From Cryobacterium sp. Y11 (GTDB lineage Bacteria; Actinomycetota; Actinomycetes; Actinomycetales; Microbacteriaceae), in NCBI RefSeq assembly GCF_002929535.1, contig NZ_PJJO01000054.1, positions 124,001 through 188,000 on the forward strand: a stretch of 64,000 nucleotides of DNA. The letters run 5' to 3'. Below the pieces are notes generated by a model. The model had not been told where the DNA came from, made no database searches, and saw only the letters and a program-made list of their open reading frames with translations. Both the position numbers and the translations under genes were made by a program. Shown here piece after piece: positions 1 through 8,361 of the stretch (its first letter is position 1; each line of letters opens with the position of its first letter).

Positions 1-64
1 CGAAGTGGCCGAGCCGGGGACCGAAGCGCGACAGCAGGGCGTGGAGGAGGGTTCGAAAGAACAT
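1..64 (-). CDS. N-terminal fragment of a probable acyl-CoA thioesterase-like protein
   Basis: Only the first 21 codons lie in the window and the gene runs off the left edge. An ATG at 64 opens a frame reading MFFRTLLHALLSRFGPRLGH, which is how actinobacterial hot-dog-fold thioesterase-like proteins (4-hydroxybenzoyl-CoA thioesterase type) often begin. An in-frame GTG lies two codons upstream, and a weak GGGGA sits just before it. It would be transcribed leftward like the esterase gene that ends 184 bases away. The assignment rests on a short N-terminal resemblance only. Confidence 0.4.
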   Translation of the reverse strand, partial: MFFRTLLHALLSRFGPRLGHF

Positions 65-247
65 ATGCACGTCCCCGATGCTAGCGAGGCCGCGACTCTG
101 GCGGGCAATCCGTTGTGGGTGAGCGCCAGCATCCGGTGCCGCAACGGTGGTGACGTGCATGATGAGCCACACATCGCGGTGCTGCCGTTCGCCGCGACCG
201 GCACACAGGTTCAACCCGGCTGCCGAACAGCTCAGCCGTCGAACAGC

Positions 248-1420
248 TCAGAGCGCGGCTACGGCGCGCGGCGCAACGGCGCGCACGAACGCGCCGAGGC
301 GGCGGTAGACCTCCTGCGATTCTGGGTGCGAGTCGTCCTGCTGCCAGGTGTGCTTGGTATTGACGCTGCGCCGCCCGTAGATCAGAGTGTCGACGCGAAT
401 CTTGCGCTCCCGCAGCGCCTCGATGAAGTTGAGGTTGGCGCGGTAGAAGTAGTCTCGCTCCGAGGTGGTGACGAAAACCGGCGGAAACCCCCGGTCCAGC
501 CACTCGATTGGTGACATGAACCGGGCCGCTGTGCGCAGGTGCAGGCCGCGACCTCGCTCGGGCAGCAGCATCCGCACGAAGTTCAGGCTCAACACAAAAC
601 CGCGATCAAACAGCACCGAGAAGTCGGCGATGCTGCAGTGCTGCACCAGACCACGCAGGCTGCGGGCAGCGATTGGTGGCCGGATCTCATAGTGTTCGGC
701 GAGCGCGGGCTCGTAGGCGGCAGCCGTGAGCAACGCCGCAATGTGGCCACCGGCGGAGTCGCCGCCGAGCACGATGCGCGTCGGGTCGCCCCCGTATGCA
801 GCAATGTTGCGGGCGACCCAGTCCAGTACCGCGTTGCCGTCTTGCATCATGTGCCCCAGCTGAAACCGCGTGGCCATGCGATAGTTGGCGTTGACCACGA
901 TCATGCCCTCGGCCGCCTGGCTCGCACAGTACTTGGTGAGCGGGTCCTTATCGCCAGAGGTCCAGCCGCCGCCGTGAAAGTAGACGTAAACGGGCAGCGG
1001 TTCGGCGAGCGCGCCGGGATCGCGCTTCGGCACGAGAACGTCGAGCCGGTGATTTTTCTGGCCGTCACCGATGTAGTCGAGATCGAGATCGTACTCGACC
1101 GAATCGATGGGGTTCAGGTTGAACTTATGCACCGGCACCGCCCGCCGAAGCATCAGTGCGCGCCACGCCCAGACCGGCAGCCGACGCACGCCCGTCTCCC
1201 GGTGCGTAGACCGGTCGACGGTCACCCCGTCGGCGTGCAAACGGATGCCGTGCAGCCAGGTCGTGGCCGCGCTAATCGGAGCCGCCCTGACCGGAACTGC
1301 ACTGACCGGAACTGCGACACCGGGCACCGACTGAGAGTCACGGACGCGTTCTATCGAAGCTGGGGAAAGAGAACGGGTAGCGGGACGAACAACGTCGAAC
1401 GTGGTGCTGGTATGACTCAT
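248..1420 (-). CDS. Alpha/beta hydrolase, HSL-type esterase/lipase
   Basis: A 390-residue carboxylic-ester hydrolase of the hormone-sensitive-lipase branch. The oxyanion-hole motif FHGGGW and the nucleophile elbow GGDSAGG are both present. The likely acid is the Asp in TSERDYFYRA and the likely histidine lies in NTKHTWQQD near the C-terminus, so the triad looks complete. The first ~70 residues are not part of the fold and contain an Ala/Val/Pro-rich stretch encoded by an imperfect 15-bp tandem repeat, so the true start could be internal. No signal peptide is evident. It stands alone, downstream of the PEBP gene on the same strand. Substrate unknown; a short-chain ester or lipid is usual for the family. 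Confidence 0.85.
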   Translation of the reverse strand: MSHTSTTFDVVRPATRSLSPASIERVRDSQSVPGVAVPVSAVPVRAAPISAATTWLHGIRLHADGVTVDRSTHRETGVRRLPVWAWRALMLRRAVPVHKFNLNPIDSVEYDLDLDYIGDGQKNHRLDVLVPKRDPGALAEPLPVYVYFHGGGWTSGDKDPLTKYCASQAAEGMIVVNANYRMATRFQLGHMMQDGNAVLDWVARNIAAYGGDPTRIVLGGDSAGGHIAALLTAAAYEPALAEHYEIRPPIAARSLRGLVQHCSIADFSVLFDRGFVLSLNFVRMLLPERGRGLHLRTAARFMSPIEWLDRGFPPVFVTTSERDYFYRANLNFIEALRERKIRVDTLIYGRRSVNTKHTWQQDDSHPESQEVYRRLGAFVRAVAPRAVAAL

Positions 1421-1514
1421 TACTTGAGGTTAAGTCGACTCCCCCGAATCCCCACTGGGAAGGACCCCATTTGGGGGTGACTCCCGGTTTCAGGTGGGTA
1501 TTCCGCCGCCTCCC

Positions 1515-2039
1515 TCAGCCAGCGGATGCCCCGCCCGCGACTCCGGTCGCCTCCAACACCGCACGCGCGATCGTGTGAAAGTGCAGGTTGAAGCCGAGAA
1601 CCCCCGGCGTGGACTGCACGTCGAGGTCCAGAGTCGGCACGTCGACGGCGTGCACGATGAATTGGTACCGGTGGGTGCCTGTTCCCGGCGGCGGTCCGGC
1701 ACCGACGAAGGAGGTCAGGCGCAGCTCGTTGGGCAAAACGAGCGCGCCGGCCGGCAGGGCCGTGACTCCCGTTGCGAGTTCGGTGACGGAAGCCGGCAGA
1801 TTTGCCACGGCCCAGTGCCAGAATCCGGAGCCGGTCGGGGCATCCGGGTCGTACACGGTCAGGGCAAAACTCTGGGTTTCGGGAGGGAAACCGGTCCAGG
1901 AGAGCTGGGGGGAGACATCTGCTCCCCCGGCAGCAGCGCCGTACTGGGCCGGCCGCAACGGGCTACCGTCGATCATGTCGGTGCTCGTGAGAGCGAACTG
2001 GGGCACTGCGCCAAAGCGGGCAAGCGGATCGTTGGTCAC
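1515..2039 (-). CDS. YbhB/YbcL family Raf-kinase-inhibitor-like (PEBP) protein
   Basis: A 174-residue protein of the phosphatidylethanolamine-binding family, close to the usual bacterial size. The hallmark ligand-pocket segments are visible: [14 protein letters not shown] in the middle and [13 protein letters not shown] toward the C-terminus. The GTG start at 2039 is supported by AGGAGG eight bases upstream. Bacterial members are small soluble proteins whose exact role is mostly unknown. It is divergent from trhO, with which it shares a 56-bp promoter region. Confidence 0.9.
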   Translation of the reverse strand: MTNDPLARFGAVPQFALTSTDMIDGSPLRPAQYGAAAGGADVSPQLSWTGFPPETQSFALTVYDPDAPTGSGFWHWAVANLPASVTELATGVTALPAGALVLPNELRLTSFVGAGPPPGTGTHRYQFIVHAVDVPTLDLDVQSTPGVLGFNLHFHTIARAVLEATGVAGGASAG

Positions 2040-2095
2040 GGAGGGCCTCCTATTGGTTGTGCGGCCAGCCTACGCGCCCCCAATAAAATGGGTAT

Positions 2096-3001
2096 ATGGC
2101 CATTCCGAAGATCCTGCTCTATTACATCTTCACGCCCCTGGCTGATCCCGACGCCGTGCGCCTCTGGCAGCGTGATTTGTGCGCCGGACTCGGCCTGCGC
2201 GGACGCATCCTGATCTCCAAGGACGGCCTGAACGGCACGGTGGGCGGCGACCTGCCGGCCATCAAGAAGTACATTCGCAAGACCCGCGACTACGCGCCGT
2301 TCAAGAACATCGACTTCAAATGGAGCGAGGGTACCGGCCTCGACGCGCACGGCCACAGCCTCGACTTTCCGAAGCTCGTAGTCAAGGTGCGCGACGAGAT
2401 TGTGAGCTTCGGCGCCCCCGGCGAACTCCGCGTCGACACGGAGGGAGTCATCGGCGGCGGCACCAAACTGCAACCAGCCGAACTTAACGCGCTCGTCGCC
2501 GGGCGCGGTGACGAGGTCGTCTTTTTCGATGGGCGCAATAAGTTCGAGGCCGCGATTGGCCATTTTCGTGACGCTGTCGTGCCCGATGTCGCCAACACCC
2601 GGGAGTTCGTGGCCGAGCTCGACAGCGGCAAATATGACCACCTCAAGGGCAAGCCGGTCGTGACTTACTGCACCGGCGGCATCCGCTGTGAGGTGCTGAG
2701 CGGTCTCATGAAATCGCGTGGATTCGGCGAGGTGTATCAGCTCGACGGCGGCATCGTGCGCTACGGCGAGGCCTTCGGCAATGAAGGCCTCTGGTCGGGT
2801 TCGCTTTACGTCTTCGATCAGCGGATGTCCATCGATTTCGCTCCAGAGGCTGCCGTGCTGGGTTCCTGCCAGGTTTGCGCCGCGCCCACCACGAACATGC
2901 TCAACTGCCGCGATGCGTCGTGCCGCCAGCAGCTCGTGGTCTGCCTGAGCTGCGTGGCCCTGGCTGCGCCCAGCTGCGCGGCGCACGCTTTTACCAAATA
3001 A
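2096..3001 (+). CDS. trhO: tRNA uridine(34) hydroxylase, rhodanese-related
   Basis: A 301-residue TrhO/YceA family protein that hydroxylates uridine 34 of tRNA anticodons in an oxygen-dependent step toward 5-oxyacetyluridine-type modification. An N-terminal acylphosphatase-like domain contains [16 protein letters not shown], and a central rhodanese domain carries the active-site cysteine in YCTGGIRCE (Cys192). A C-terminal cysteine cluster (CQVC, CRDASC, CLSC, CAAH) looks like a zinc-binding tail. No ribosome binding site is visible, and a TAAAAT hexamer lies only about seven bases before the ATG, so the message may be leaderless. Confidence 0.93.
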   Translation: MAIPKILLYYIFTPLADPDAVRLWQRDLCAGLGLRGRILISKDGLNGTVGGDLPAIKKYIRKTRDYAPFKNIDFKWSEGTGLDAHGHSLDFPKLVVKVRDEIVSFGAPGELRVDTEGVIGGGTKLQPAELNALVAGRGDEVVFFDGRNKFEAAIGHFRDAVVPDVANTREFVAELDSGKYDHLKGKPVVTYCTGGIRCEVLSGLMKSRGFGEVYQLDGGIVRYGEAFGNEGLWSGSLYVFDQRMSIDFAPEAAVLGSCQVCAAPTTNMLNCRDASCRQQLVVCLSCVALAAPSCAAHAFTK

Positions 3002-3068
3002 ACCCCGGTCGGCAGCCTAAAACGGTCAATCGGGGAATAGGCTGGGAAACACCATAGATGGGGGTCGA

Positions 3069-3971
3069 ATGCCTACCGGCGCGGTCATTGAATTCACCAG
3101 CATCAGCAAACGCTTTGGCGGTGCAAGCGCGGTCAACGACCTCTCTTTCACCGTCGAACCCGGCCGGGTCACCGGCTTTCTCGGTCCGAACGGTGCCGGC
3201 AAGACGACGTCCCTACGCATTTTGCTCGGGCTGGTCGCGGCTAGCAGCGGAACGGCCACCTTTGGCGGCGTGCGCTACCGCGACCTGCCGCATCCGCTTG
3301 CCACTGTCGGCGCTGCCCTCGAAGCGGCTAGTTTTCACCCCGGGCGTTCCGCTCGCGACCACCTCGGCGTGTACGCGATCGCCGCCGGGCTGCCGCGCAC
3401 ACGTGTGCTGGAGGTGCTCACCCAGGTAGGCCTCGCCGCTCATGCCGCCCAGCGCGTCGGCGGCTACTCGCTCGGTATGCGGCAGCGACTCGGCCTCGCC
3501 TACGCCCTGCTCGGCGACCCGGGCGTGCTTGTGCTCGACGAGCCGATCAACGGGCTCGACCCCGAGGGCATCCGCTGGATTCGGGGGTTTTTGCGCGACA
3601 TGGCCGCCGAGGGCCGCACCGTTTTGGTCAGCTCGCACCTGCTCTCCGAGGTGCAACAGAGCGTCGACGATGTCGTCATTATCGCCCGCGGCGAGCTCGT
3701 ACATCTCGGCCCGCTCTCCAGTCTCGACACGGATGCCACCCCACAGACGATCGTGGATTCTCCCGACCGCGACGCCCTCGCGAAAGTACTCACGGCGGCC
3801 GGGATCTTCTTCTCGACCGGCCGCACCGGACTCATCGCCGCAACGCCCGATCCCGCCCTGCTCGGCCACCTCGCCTTCGAAGCCGGGGTCGAACTGAGCG
3901 TGCTGCATCGACAGAAAGCCGGCCTTGAAGACTCGTTTCTCGCCCTCGTCGGCGGAGGCCACCCGCTATGA
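3069..3971 (+). CDS. ABC transporter ATP-binding protein (exporter type)
   Basis: A 300-residue nucleotide-binding subunit. Walker A is GPNGAGKTTS, the signature is YSLGMRQRLGLA, Walker B is VLVLDEPINGLDPEG and the H-loop is SSHLLSE. The C-terminal 80 residues are of the type seen in ABC-2 exporters of the CcmA/DrrA/BcrA class. Its last four bases overlap the start of the permease gene (ATGA), so the two are translationally coupled and should form one transporter. The substrate cannot be read from the sequence; related systems export antibiotics, lipids or peptides. Confidence 0.9.
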   Translation: MPTGAVIEFTSISKRFGGASAVNDLSFTVEPGRVTGFLGPNGAGKTTSLRILLGLVAASSGTATFGGVRYRDLPHPLATVGAALEAASFHPGRSARDHLGVYAIAAGLPRTRVLEVLTQVGLAAHAAQRVGGYSLGMRQRLGLAYALLGDPGVLVLDEPINGLDPEGIRWIRGFLRDMAAEGRTVLVSSHLLSEVQQSVDDVVIIARGELVHLGPLSSLDTDATPQTIVDSPDRDALAKVLTAAGIFFSTGRTGLIAATPDPALLGHLAFEAGVELSVLHRQKAGLEDSFLALVGGGHPL

Positions 3972-4804
3972 CACTGTTCCTGCGGTCCATCGCGGCCGAA
4001 TTTGCCAAGATTTTCAGCACCCGCCTGTGGTGGATTCTCGCCATCGTGCTGTTTTGCTACATCGGCCTGCTCGCCGGCGGCCTCGCGGCACTGTTCGCCG
4101 GACTTCAAACCGGTGTGATCAACCCGGATACCGTGAATACCGGCGGTGCGACGGATCCTGGTTTCGGCAGCCTCCCACCCATCATCTACAGCTTTGCGTC
4201 CTCGGTCGGCTACGTCTTTCCGGTGCTGCTCGGCGCCCTCGCGACGACCGGCGAGTTTCGGCACCAGACCCTGACACCGACATTTTTGGCCACACCGCGC
4301 CGCGGTGTGGTGCTCGGGGCCAAGACGGTCACGCTGATTCTGATCGGCGCTGGCCTGGGGATCGTCGCGCTGGCGGCATCCGTTGGTATCGGTGGTGGGG
4401 TGCTGAGCGCGTTCGGCGTGGATGCACAGCTACTCGACTCGGAGACCTGGCTGCTGATAGCCCGCATTCTGTTGGCCATGGGGCTGTGGGCCGCGATCGG
4501 TGTCGGCCTCGGCGTGCTGGTACCAAACCAGGTCGCTTCCATCGTGATTGTGCTCGCGTTCACCCAGTTCGTTGAACCACTGCTGCGCCTCGCGGCCTCG
4601 TTTCTCGAAATCACCGCGAAGATCGGCAACTTTCTGCCCGGTGCCGCCTCAGATGCTCTGGTCGGTGCGAGCGTTTTCACCCTCGCGAACCCGGCCGGCG
4701 CCGCGCCGCTTGACTGGTGGCAGGGTGGCCTCGTGCTGCTCGGCTACGCCGTGGTGGCTACGGTGATCGGCTACGCCCTGAGCTGGAAGAAAGACGTCAC
4801 CTAG
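3968..4804 (+). CDS. ABC-2 type transporter permease
   Basis: A 278-residue membrane protein with about six hydrophobic segments, starting after a short cytosolic amphipathic stretch (FLRSIAAEFAKIFSTRLWW) typical of ABC-2 permeases. The motif ATTGEFRHQTLTPTFLATP after the second membrane segment is the usual coupling region of this family. It overlaps the ATPase gene by four bases and closes that operon. The convergent RpiB-like gene ends 111 bp downstream, with only weak short hairpins between them. Confidence 0.88.
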   Translation: MTLFLRSIAAEFAKIFSTRLWWILAIVLFCYIGLLAGGLAALFAGLQTGVINPDTVNTGGATDPGFGSLPPIIYSFASSVGYVFPVLLGALATTGEFRHQTLTPTFLATPRRGVVLGAKTVTLILIGAGLGIVALAASVGIGGGVLSAFGVDAQLLDSETWLLIARILLAMGLWAAIGVGLGVLVPNQVASIVIVLAFTQFVEPLLRLAASFLEITAKIGNFLPGAASDALVGASVFTLANPAGAAPLDWWQGGLVLLGYAVVATVIGYALSWKKDVT

Positions 4805-4915
4805 CTACAGGTCCACCCGTGTCATCTATTTCACTATGTCGGGCACGGGGACACAGGCTGGGCGTGGCCGTTGTCGCTGCGACACCGGTTGTCGACGTCG
4901 GCGTTGACCTCTGGA

Positions 4916-5389
4916 TCAGCAAGATCCTGTCTCTTCATACTGATCGATGAGTTGCACTTTTTCCTGTGACGCCGAGGTCTCATCGAATCGATAGGTGAGC
5001 CATTCTCGAACGAGGCGGCGAGCAAGTTCGATACCAATCACCCGCTGCCCCATGGTCAGCACCTGGGCGTTGTTGCTCAGCACAAGGCGCTCAACCGAAA
5101 AACTGTCATGGGCAGACGCTGCACGAATGCCAGCGACCTTGTTCGCTGCAATCGCCACGCCGATTCCAGTTCCACAGAACAGCAGGGCGCGGTCAGCCTC
5201 ACCACGTGCAACAATCTCTGCGGCGGCAACTGCAACCGTGGGGTACCCGGTATGGCCATCACTATCGACGCCGACGTCAATCAGCGAACTCACTAGATAA
5301 TTGGTCGACAGGTCCATTTTGAGGATCTCTTTGTACTGATGCCCGGCGTCATCGCTGCCGATCACGATTCGTAGTGGTTTTAGCGTCAT
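4916..5389 (-). CDS. RpiB/LacAB family sugar-phosphate isomerase, D-erythrulose-4-phosphate isomerase-like
   Basis: A 157-residue ribose-5-phosphate isomerase B fold protein. The catalytic cysteine lies in [14 protein letters not shown] (Cys72), the anion-binding region is GIRAASAHD, and [15 protein letters not shown] is diagnostic. The start [16 protein letters not shown] (5389) is preferred over an upstream in-frame ATG that would run into the TIM-like gene. It is the last gene of the importer operon. RpiB-like genes next to TIM-like genes are known in erythritol/threitol clusters, where the enzyme turns D-erythrulose 4-phosphate into D-erythrose 4-phosphate (DerI/EryI). That specificity is inferred from context; plain ribose-5-phosphate isomerase activity is the alternative. 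Confidence 0.82.
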   Translation of the reverse strand: MTLKPLRIVIGSDDAGHQYKEILKMDLSTNYLVSSLIDVGVDSDGHTGYPTVAVAAAEIVARGEADRALLFCGTGIGVAIAANKVAGIRAASAHDSFSVERLVLSNNAQVLTMGQRVIGIELARRLVREWLTYRFDETSASQEKVQLIDQYEETGSC

Positions 5390-5429
5390 CCCTGGATCTC
5401 TTTTCTCTGCACAGCACCTGCACGAACGG

Positions 5430-6236
5430 TTAGGACACCTGGTTGGCACGCCTTTGGCTGAGCTCCCAGGCCTCGTCAAGGATCAACGCGAAGGCGTCGG
5501 GGTTATGGCCAAATCGGCCCAAGAAGAGTCCATCTACCCCATCGCCGAGGCGGGTCAAGAGGCCGGGCCCTGCGCTTCCTCCGTAAATCACCCTGCTTCC
5601 CACCAGGCTGGCATCGGCGGCGAGGTAGCCACGAATTCGGCCAACGACGTCACGTATATATTCGGGACGAGCGGATTCGGCCGCACCGATAGCCCATATG
5701 GGCTCGTATGCGATAACGACGGGGCCGATTGCACCGACCTCGCGACTTTTTTCCAGTGAGGCGTCGAGCTGTCGGATGCACTCGAGAGACGCAGCATCGG
5801 CGCTCACCAAGGAATCTTCGCCGATGCAAAGAACGGGGGTGAGCCCGTTGCGAAATGTGGCATACGTCTTGGCCGACACGATCGCATCCGTCTCGCCCAG
5901 TACACGGCGTCGCTCGGCGTGCCCAAGTTCTATGTAGGTGCATCCAATCTCGCGCAGTTGCGGGGCCCCCACCTCTCCGGTGTATGCGCCCGAGTCCTCC
6001 CAGAACACGTCCTGGGCACCCCATTTAATATCGGAACCGACCAAAAGATCCCGACTCGGTACGATCGCCGGGTGGCTGGGTAGAAGAAACACCTCTGCCA
6101 GTCCAGACCGAACCGCTGGGTGGTTTCGGCAAACGTCGCGCACGCCGCGCACCCAGTCCAAAGTCGCCTGGTGGCCCATATACATTTTGAGGCTGGAGCC
6201 CAGGATGAAGGGGGCTTGAGTAATTTTGGCGTTCAT
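5430..6236 (-). CDS. Triosephosphate-isomerase-like enzyme, L-erythrulose-1-phosphate isomerase candidate
   Basis: A 268-residue TIM-barrel isomerase. The catalytic lysine (Lys17 in GSSLKMYMG), histidine (His106 in ELGHAERR) and glutamate (Glu178 in AYEPIWAIG) are all present, as is the phosphate loop YGGSAGPG. The N-terminal Asn of true triosephosphate isomerases (usually GNWKMN) is replaced by Ser, and the histidine motif reads LGHAERR rather than LGHSERR. This points to a specialised paralogue such as LerI/EryH, which interconverts L-erythrulose 1-phosphate and D-erythrulose 4-phosphate. Its ATG overlaps the stop of the upstream permease (ATGA), so it is co-translated with the transporter. 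Confidence 0.82.
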   Translation of the reverse strand: MNAKITQAPFILGSSLKMYMGHQATLDWVRGVRDVCRNHPAVRSGLAEVFLLPSHPAIVPSRDLLVGSDIKWGAQDVFWEDSGAYTGEVGAPQLREIGCTYIELGHAERRRVLGETDAIVSAKTYATFRNGLTPVLCIGEDSLVSADAASLECIRQLDASLEKSREVGAIGPVVIAYEPIWAIGAAESARPEYIRDVVGRIRGYLAADASLVGSRVIYGGSAGPGLLTRLGDGVDGLFLGRFGHNPDAFALILDEAWELSQRRANQVS

Positions 6237-7306
6237 CGATTCGGTATTAACACTGTCACCGGCGAGGGTCGAACCTCTTCCTTATGACCTGGCGCCGGTG
6301 GTGCTGGCTTCTCGGGAGGCTGCCGCAACCGCCAGTGACGCACGAAGTGATTGAGCACCATCACGAGCAAGAGAATGGCACCCCAGACAAAGTTCTTGGC
6401 GTATGGGGAGAACATGAGCGCGTTGAACGCCGTAGACAACAGCTGCAGCAGCACGAGTCCCACCGCGAGGCTGATGATGCGCCCCTTGCCACCGAACGGA
6501 TTGAATCCGGCCAACACGACAACGAGGATAGCTTGAAGCAGATAGGAATCGCCAACGCCGACGCGCATCGAGTTAGCACGTGAGGTCATAATGATTCCTG
6601 CGATTCCCACGAGTATCCCGATAAGCGCGTAGCTCATCAGAATGACTCGCTCGCTTCTTACCCCCGAGAACCGAAGCGCGACCTCATTCTCTCCGAAGAG
6701 GTAGATGCGACGGCCGAGCCGGGTCCGGCTCAAGACAAACGCGACCACGAGGAACGCGACGACCATCATGATGAAGATAAGCGGAATGTTGGCGACGGCC
6801 GAGGTACTGAGTTGTGCGAAGGAGGGCACCAGGACAGGAACGCTCTGGCCGGTCGTAATGGCCATCCCAATCCCAGCGAAGAGAATCATCGTGCTGAGCG
6901 TGGCAAGGATCGGCGGCACCGAGATCTTCGCGATGAGGAAGCCGTTGAGAAGGCCGCATAAAAGTCCTGTAACGAGAGCCGCAACGATTCCAAGCACAAA
7001 TAAAATTCCTGAGTTTTCATCTGTCACGGGGATTATCTGGCCAGACATAACGAGGGCCGCCATTATGCCGGCGAGGCTCGCAGCGGCTGCCACGGACAGA
7101 TCGATTCCCCCTGTGAGCATGGCGATCGCCATGGCGAGCGCCAAGAAGCCGAACTCGCTGACTTGCACCGACATCGACTGTAAACCCGTGGGGGAGAAGA
7201 GCCGTTGGCCGAGCGTGATGTAGAGCACGAGGATGACGCAGGCCGTCATAAAGACGAGCACGGCGAGTTCTTTGTCGCGGAGGACCAGGTTTCGTAGTGA
7301 GCGCAT
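6233..7306 (-). CDS. CUT2-type sugar ABC transporter permease (second)
   Basis: A 357-residue membrane protein of the RbsC/BPD_transp_2 family with about nine to ten hydrophobic segments. LTGGIDLSVAAAASLAGI and the late VVVLAGFNPFGGKGRI region are the conserved family segments. The start at 7306 (MRSLRNLVLRDKELAV) follows AGGAA and leaves an 17-bp gap after the preceding permease; an upstream in-frame ATG would overlap that gene. Two different permeases in one operon suggest a heterodimeric channel, as in RhaPQ or LsrCD systems. The C-terminus ends in a Pro-rich cytosolic tail. Confidence 0.9.
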   Translation of the reverse strand: MRSLRNLVLRDKELAVLVFMTACVILVLYITLGQRLFSPTGLQSMSVQVSEFGFLALAMAIAMLTGGIDLSVAAAASLAGIMAALVMSGQIIPVTDENSGILFVLGIVAALVTGLLCGLLNGFLIAKISVPPILATLSTMILFAGIGMAITTGQSVPVLVPSFAQLSTSAVANIPLIFIMMVVAFLVVAFVLSRTRLGRRIYLFGENEVALRFSGVRSERVILMSYALIGILVGIAGIIMTSRANSMRVGVGDSYLLQAILVVVLAGFNPFGGKGRIISLAVGLVLLQLLSTAFNALMFSPYAKNFVWGAILLLVMVLNHFVRHWRLRQPPEKPAPPAPGHKEEVRPSPVTVLIPNR

Positions 7307-7323
7307 CGGGTTCCTATTCCGTA

Positions 7324-8355
7324 CTAATTCGACGAGAAGACAAGGGACCGCTTGTTCAGCTGTCGCTGGCGGTAGTACATGATGCCGAGGCTGACCATGA
7401 GCACGCTCCCAAAGAACAGGTTGTTCCACGACGCGCCCAATCCCAGGAAGACCAGGGTGGACTGGAAGAGCTGCACGATGATGATGCCAAGAACGGCGCC
7501 CAAGATCGTGCCCTCGCCACCGGTGAGTTTCGCACCACCGATCACAACTGCGGCGATGATCATCAATTCAGTTCCGATGAGTGAAACAGGATTGATGTAG
7601 GAAAGACCACTGAAATAGATGATGCCCATCAGCCCCGACAGAAACCCGGAGTAGCAATAGACGAAGAGTTTGGTTCGGAGGAGGCTGATACCGATACGCG
7701 ATGCCGACTCTTCATTGCTTCCAATGGCGAACACCATACGACCCAACATGGTTCGGTAAAGCAAGAACCAGGTGAGCACGATGCACGCGAGCACGATGAG
7801 AAAAAAGACCGAAAGTGAGTATTGCGAGCGCTCAGCGCTGATCGTTAGAAGGCTCGACGAGCCGAAGTCGAGCATCGACTGCGGAACATCGATCGCCGTA
7901 TAGGTCTTCGTGCCGAGGGCAATCGCCATGAGTCCATGAAAAGCGCTGGCCGTACCGAGGGTAACGATCAGCGTTGGCAGCCGGAAGAAATGGATGAGAA
8001 GCGCGTTGATCGAGCCGAGCACCGCCCCGATGACGACGGCAACGAGGATGACGAACAATAGATTGTCGAATCCAAGCACCTTCATGAGCCGTACTGAGGT
8101 GTATCCCGACACGATTGCTATCGCTGTGAACGACACATCGATGCCACCAGAGATGAGAACCACCAGCACCCCCAAAGCGAGGATCATGATTCCCGACCCG
8201 TTTCTGATCATGTCAAAAAGTGTCTCGAGGCTGAAAAACTGGGGGTTTTTCACCGCTACGATCACGATGTAGACCAAGATGATCGCGAGGAGGTACTTCT
8301 CCATGGAAGTCATCGGCCGATCGAATGTGCGGCGGAAGAGGGATCGTCGTTGCAT
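7324..8355 (-). CDS. CUT2-type sugar ABC transporter permease (first)
   Basis: A 343-residue RbsC-family permease. ALGVLVVLISGGIDVSFTA marks the conserved membrane region that follows the N-terminal helix, and GGAKLTGGEGTILGAVLG is the conserved loop near the C-terminus. About nine hydrophobic helices are visible. It begins six bases after the ATPase stop codon and is followed by the second permease, so ATPase, permease 1 and permease 2 are tightly packed. The pairing with a dissimilar second permease is typical of rhamnose- and AI-2-type CUT2 importers. Confidence 0.9.
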   Translation of the reverse strand: MQRRSLFRRTFDRPMTSMEKYLLAIILVYIVIVAVKNPQFFSLETLFDMIRNGSGIMILALGVLVVLISGGIDVSFTAIAIVSGYTSVRLMKVLGFDNLLFVILVAVVIGAVLGSINALLIHFFRLPTLIVTLGTASAFHGLMAIALGTKTYTAIDVPQSMLDFGSSSLLTISAERSQYSLSVFFLIVLACIVLTWFLLYRTMLGRMVFAIGSNEESASRIGISLLRTKLFVYCYSGFLSGLMGIIYFSGLSYINPVSLIGTELMIIAAVVIGGAKLTGGEGTILGAVLGIIIVQLFQSTLVFLGLGASWNNLFFGSVLMVSLGIMYYRQRQLNKRSLVFSSN

Positions 8356-8361
8356 GGGCTG

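Noticed and set aside
1459..1478. Hairpin ACCCC/GGGGT between the PEBP and esterase genes as a terminator
   Set aside because: The stem is only five base pairs and has no T run, too weak to call.
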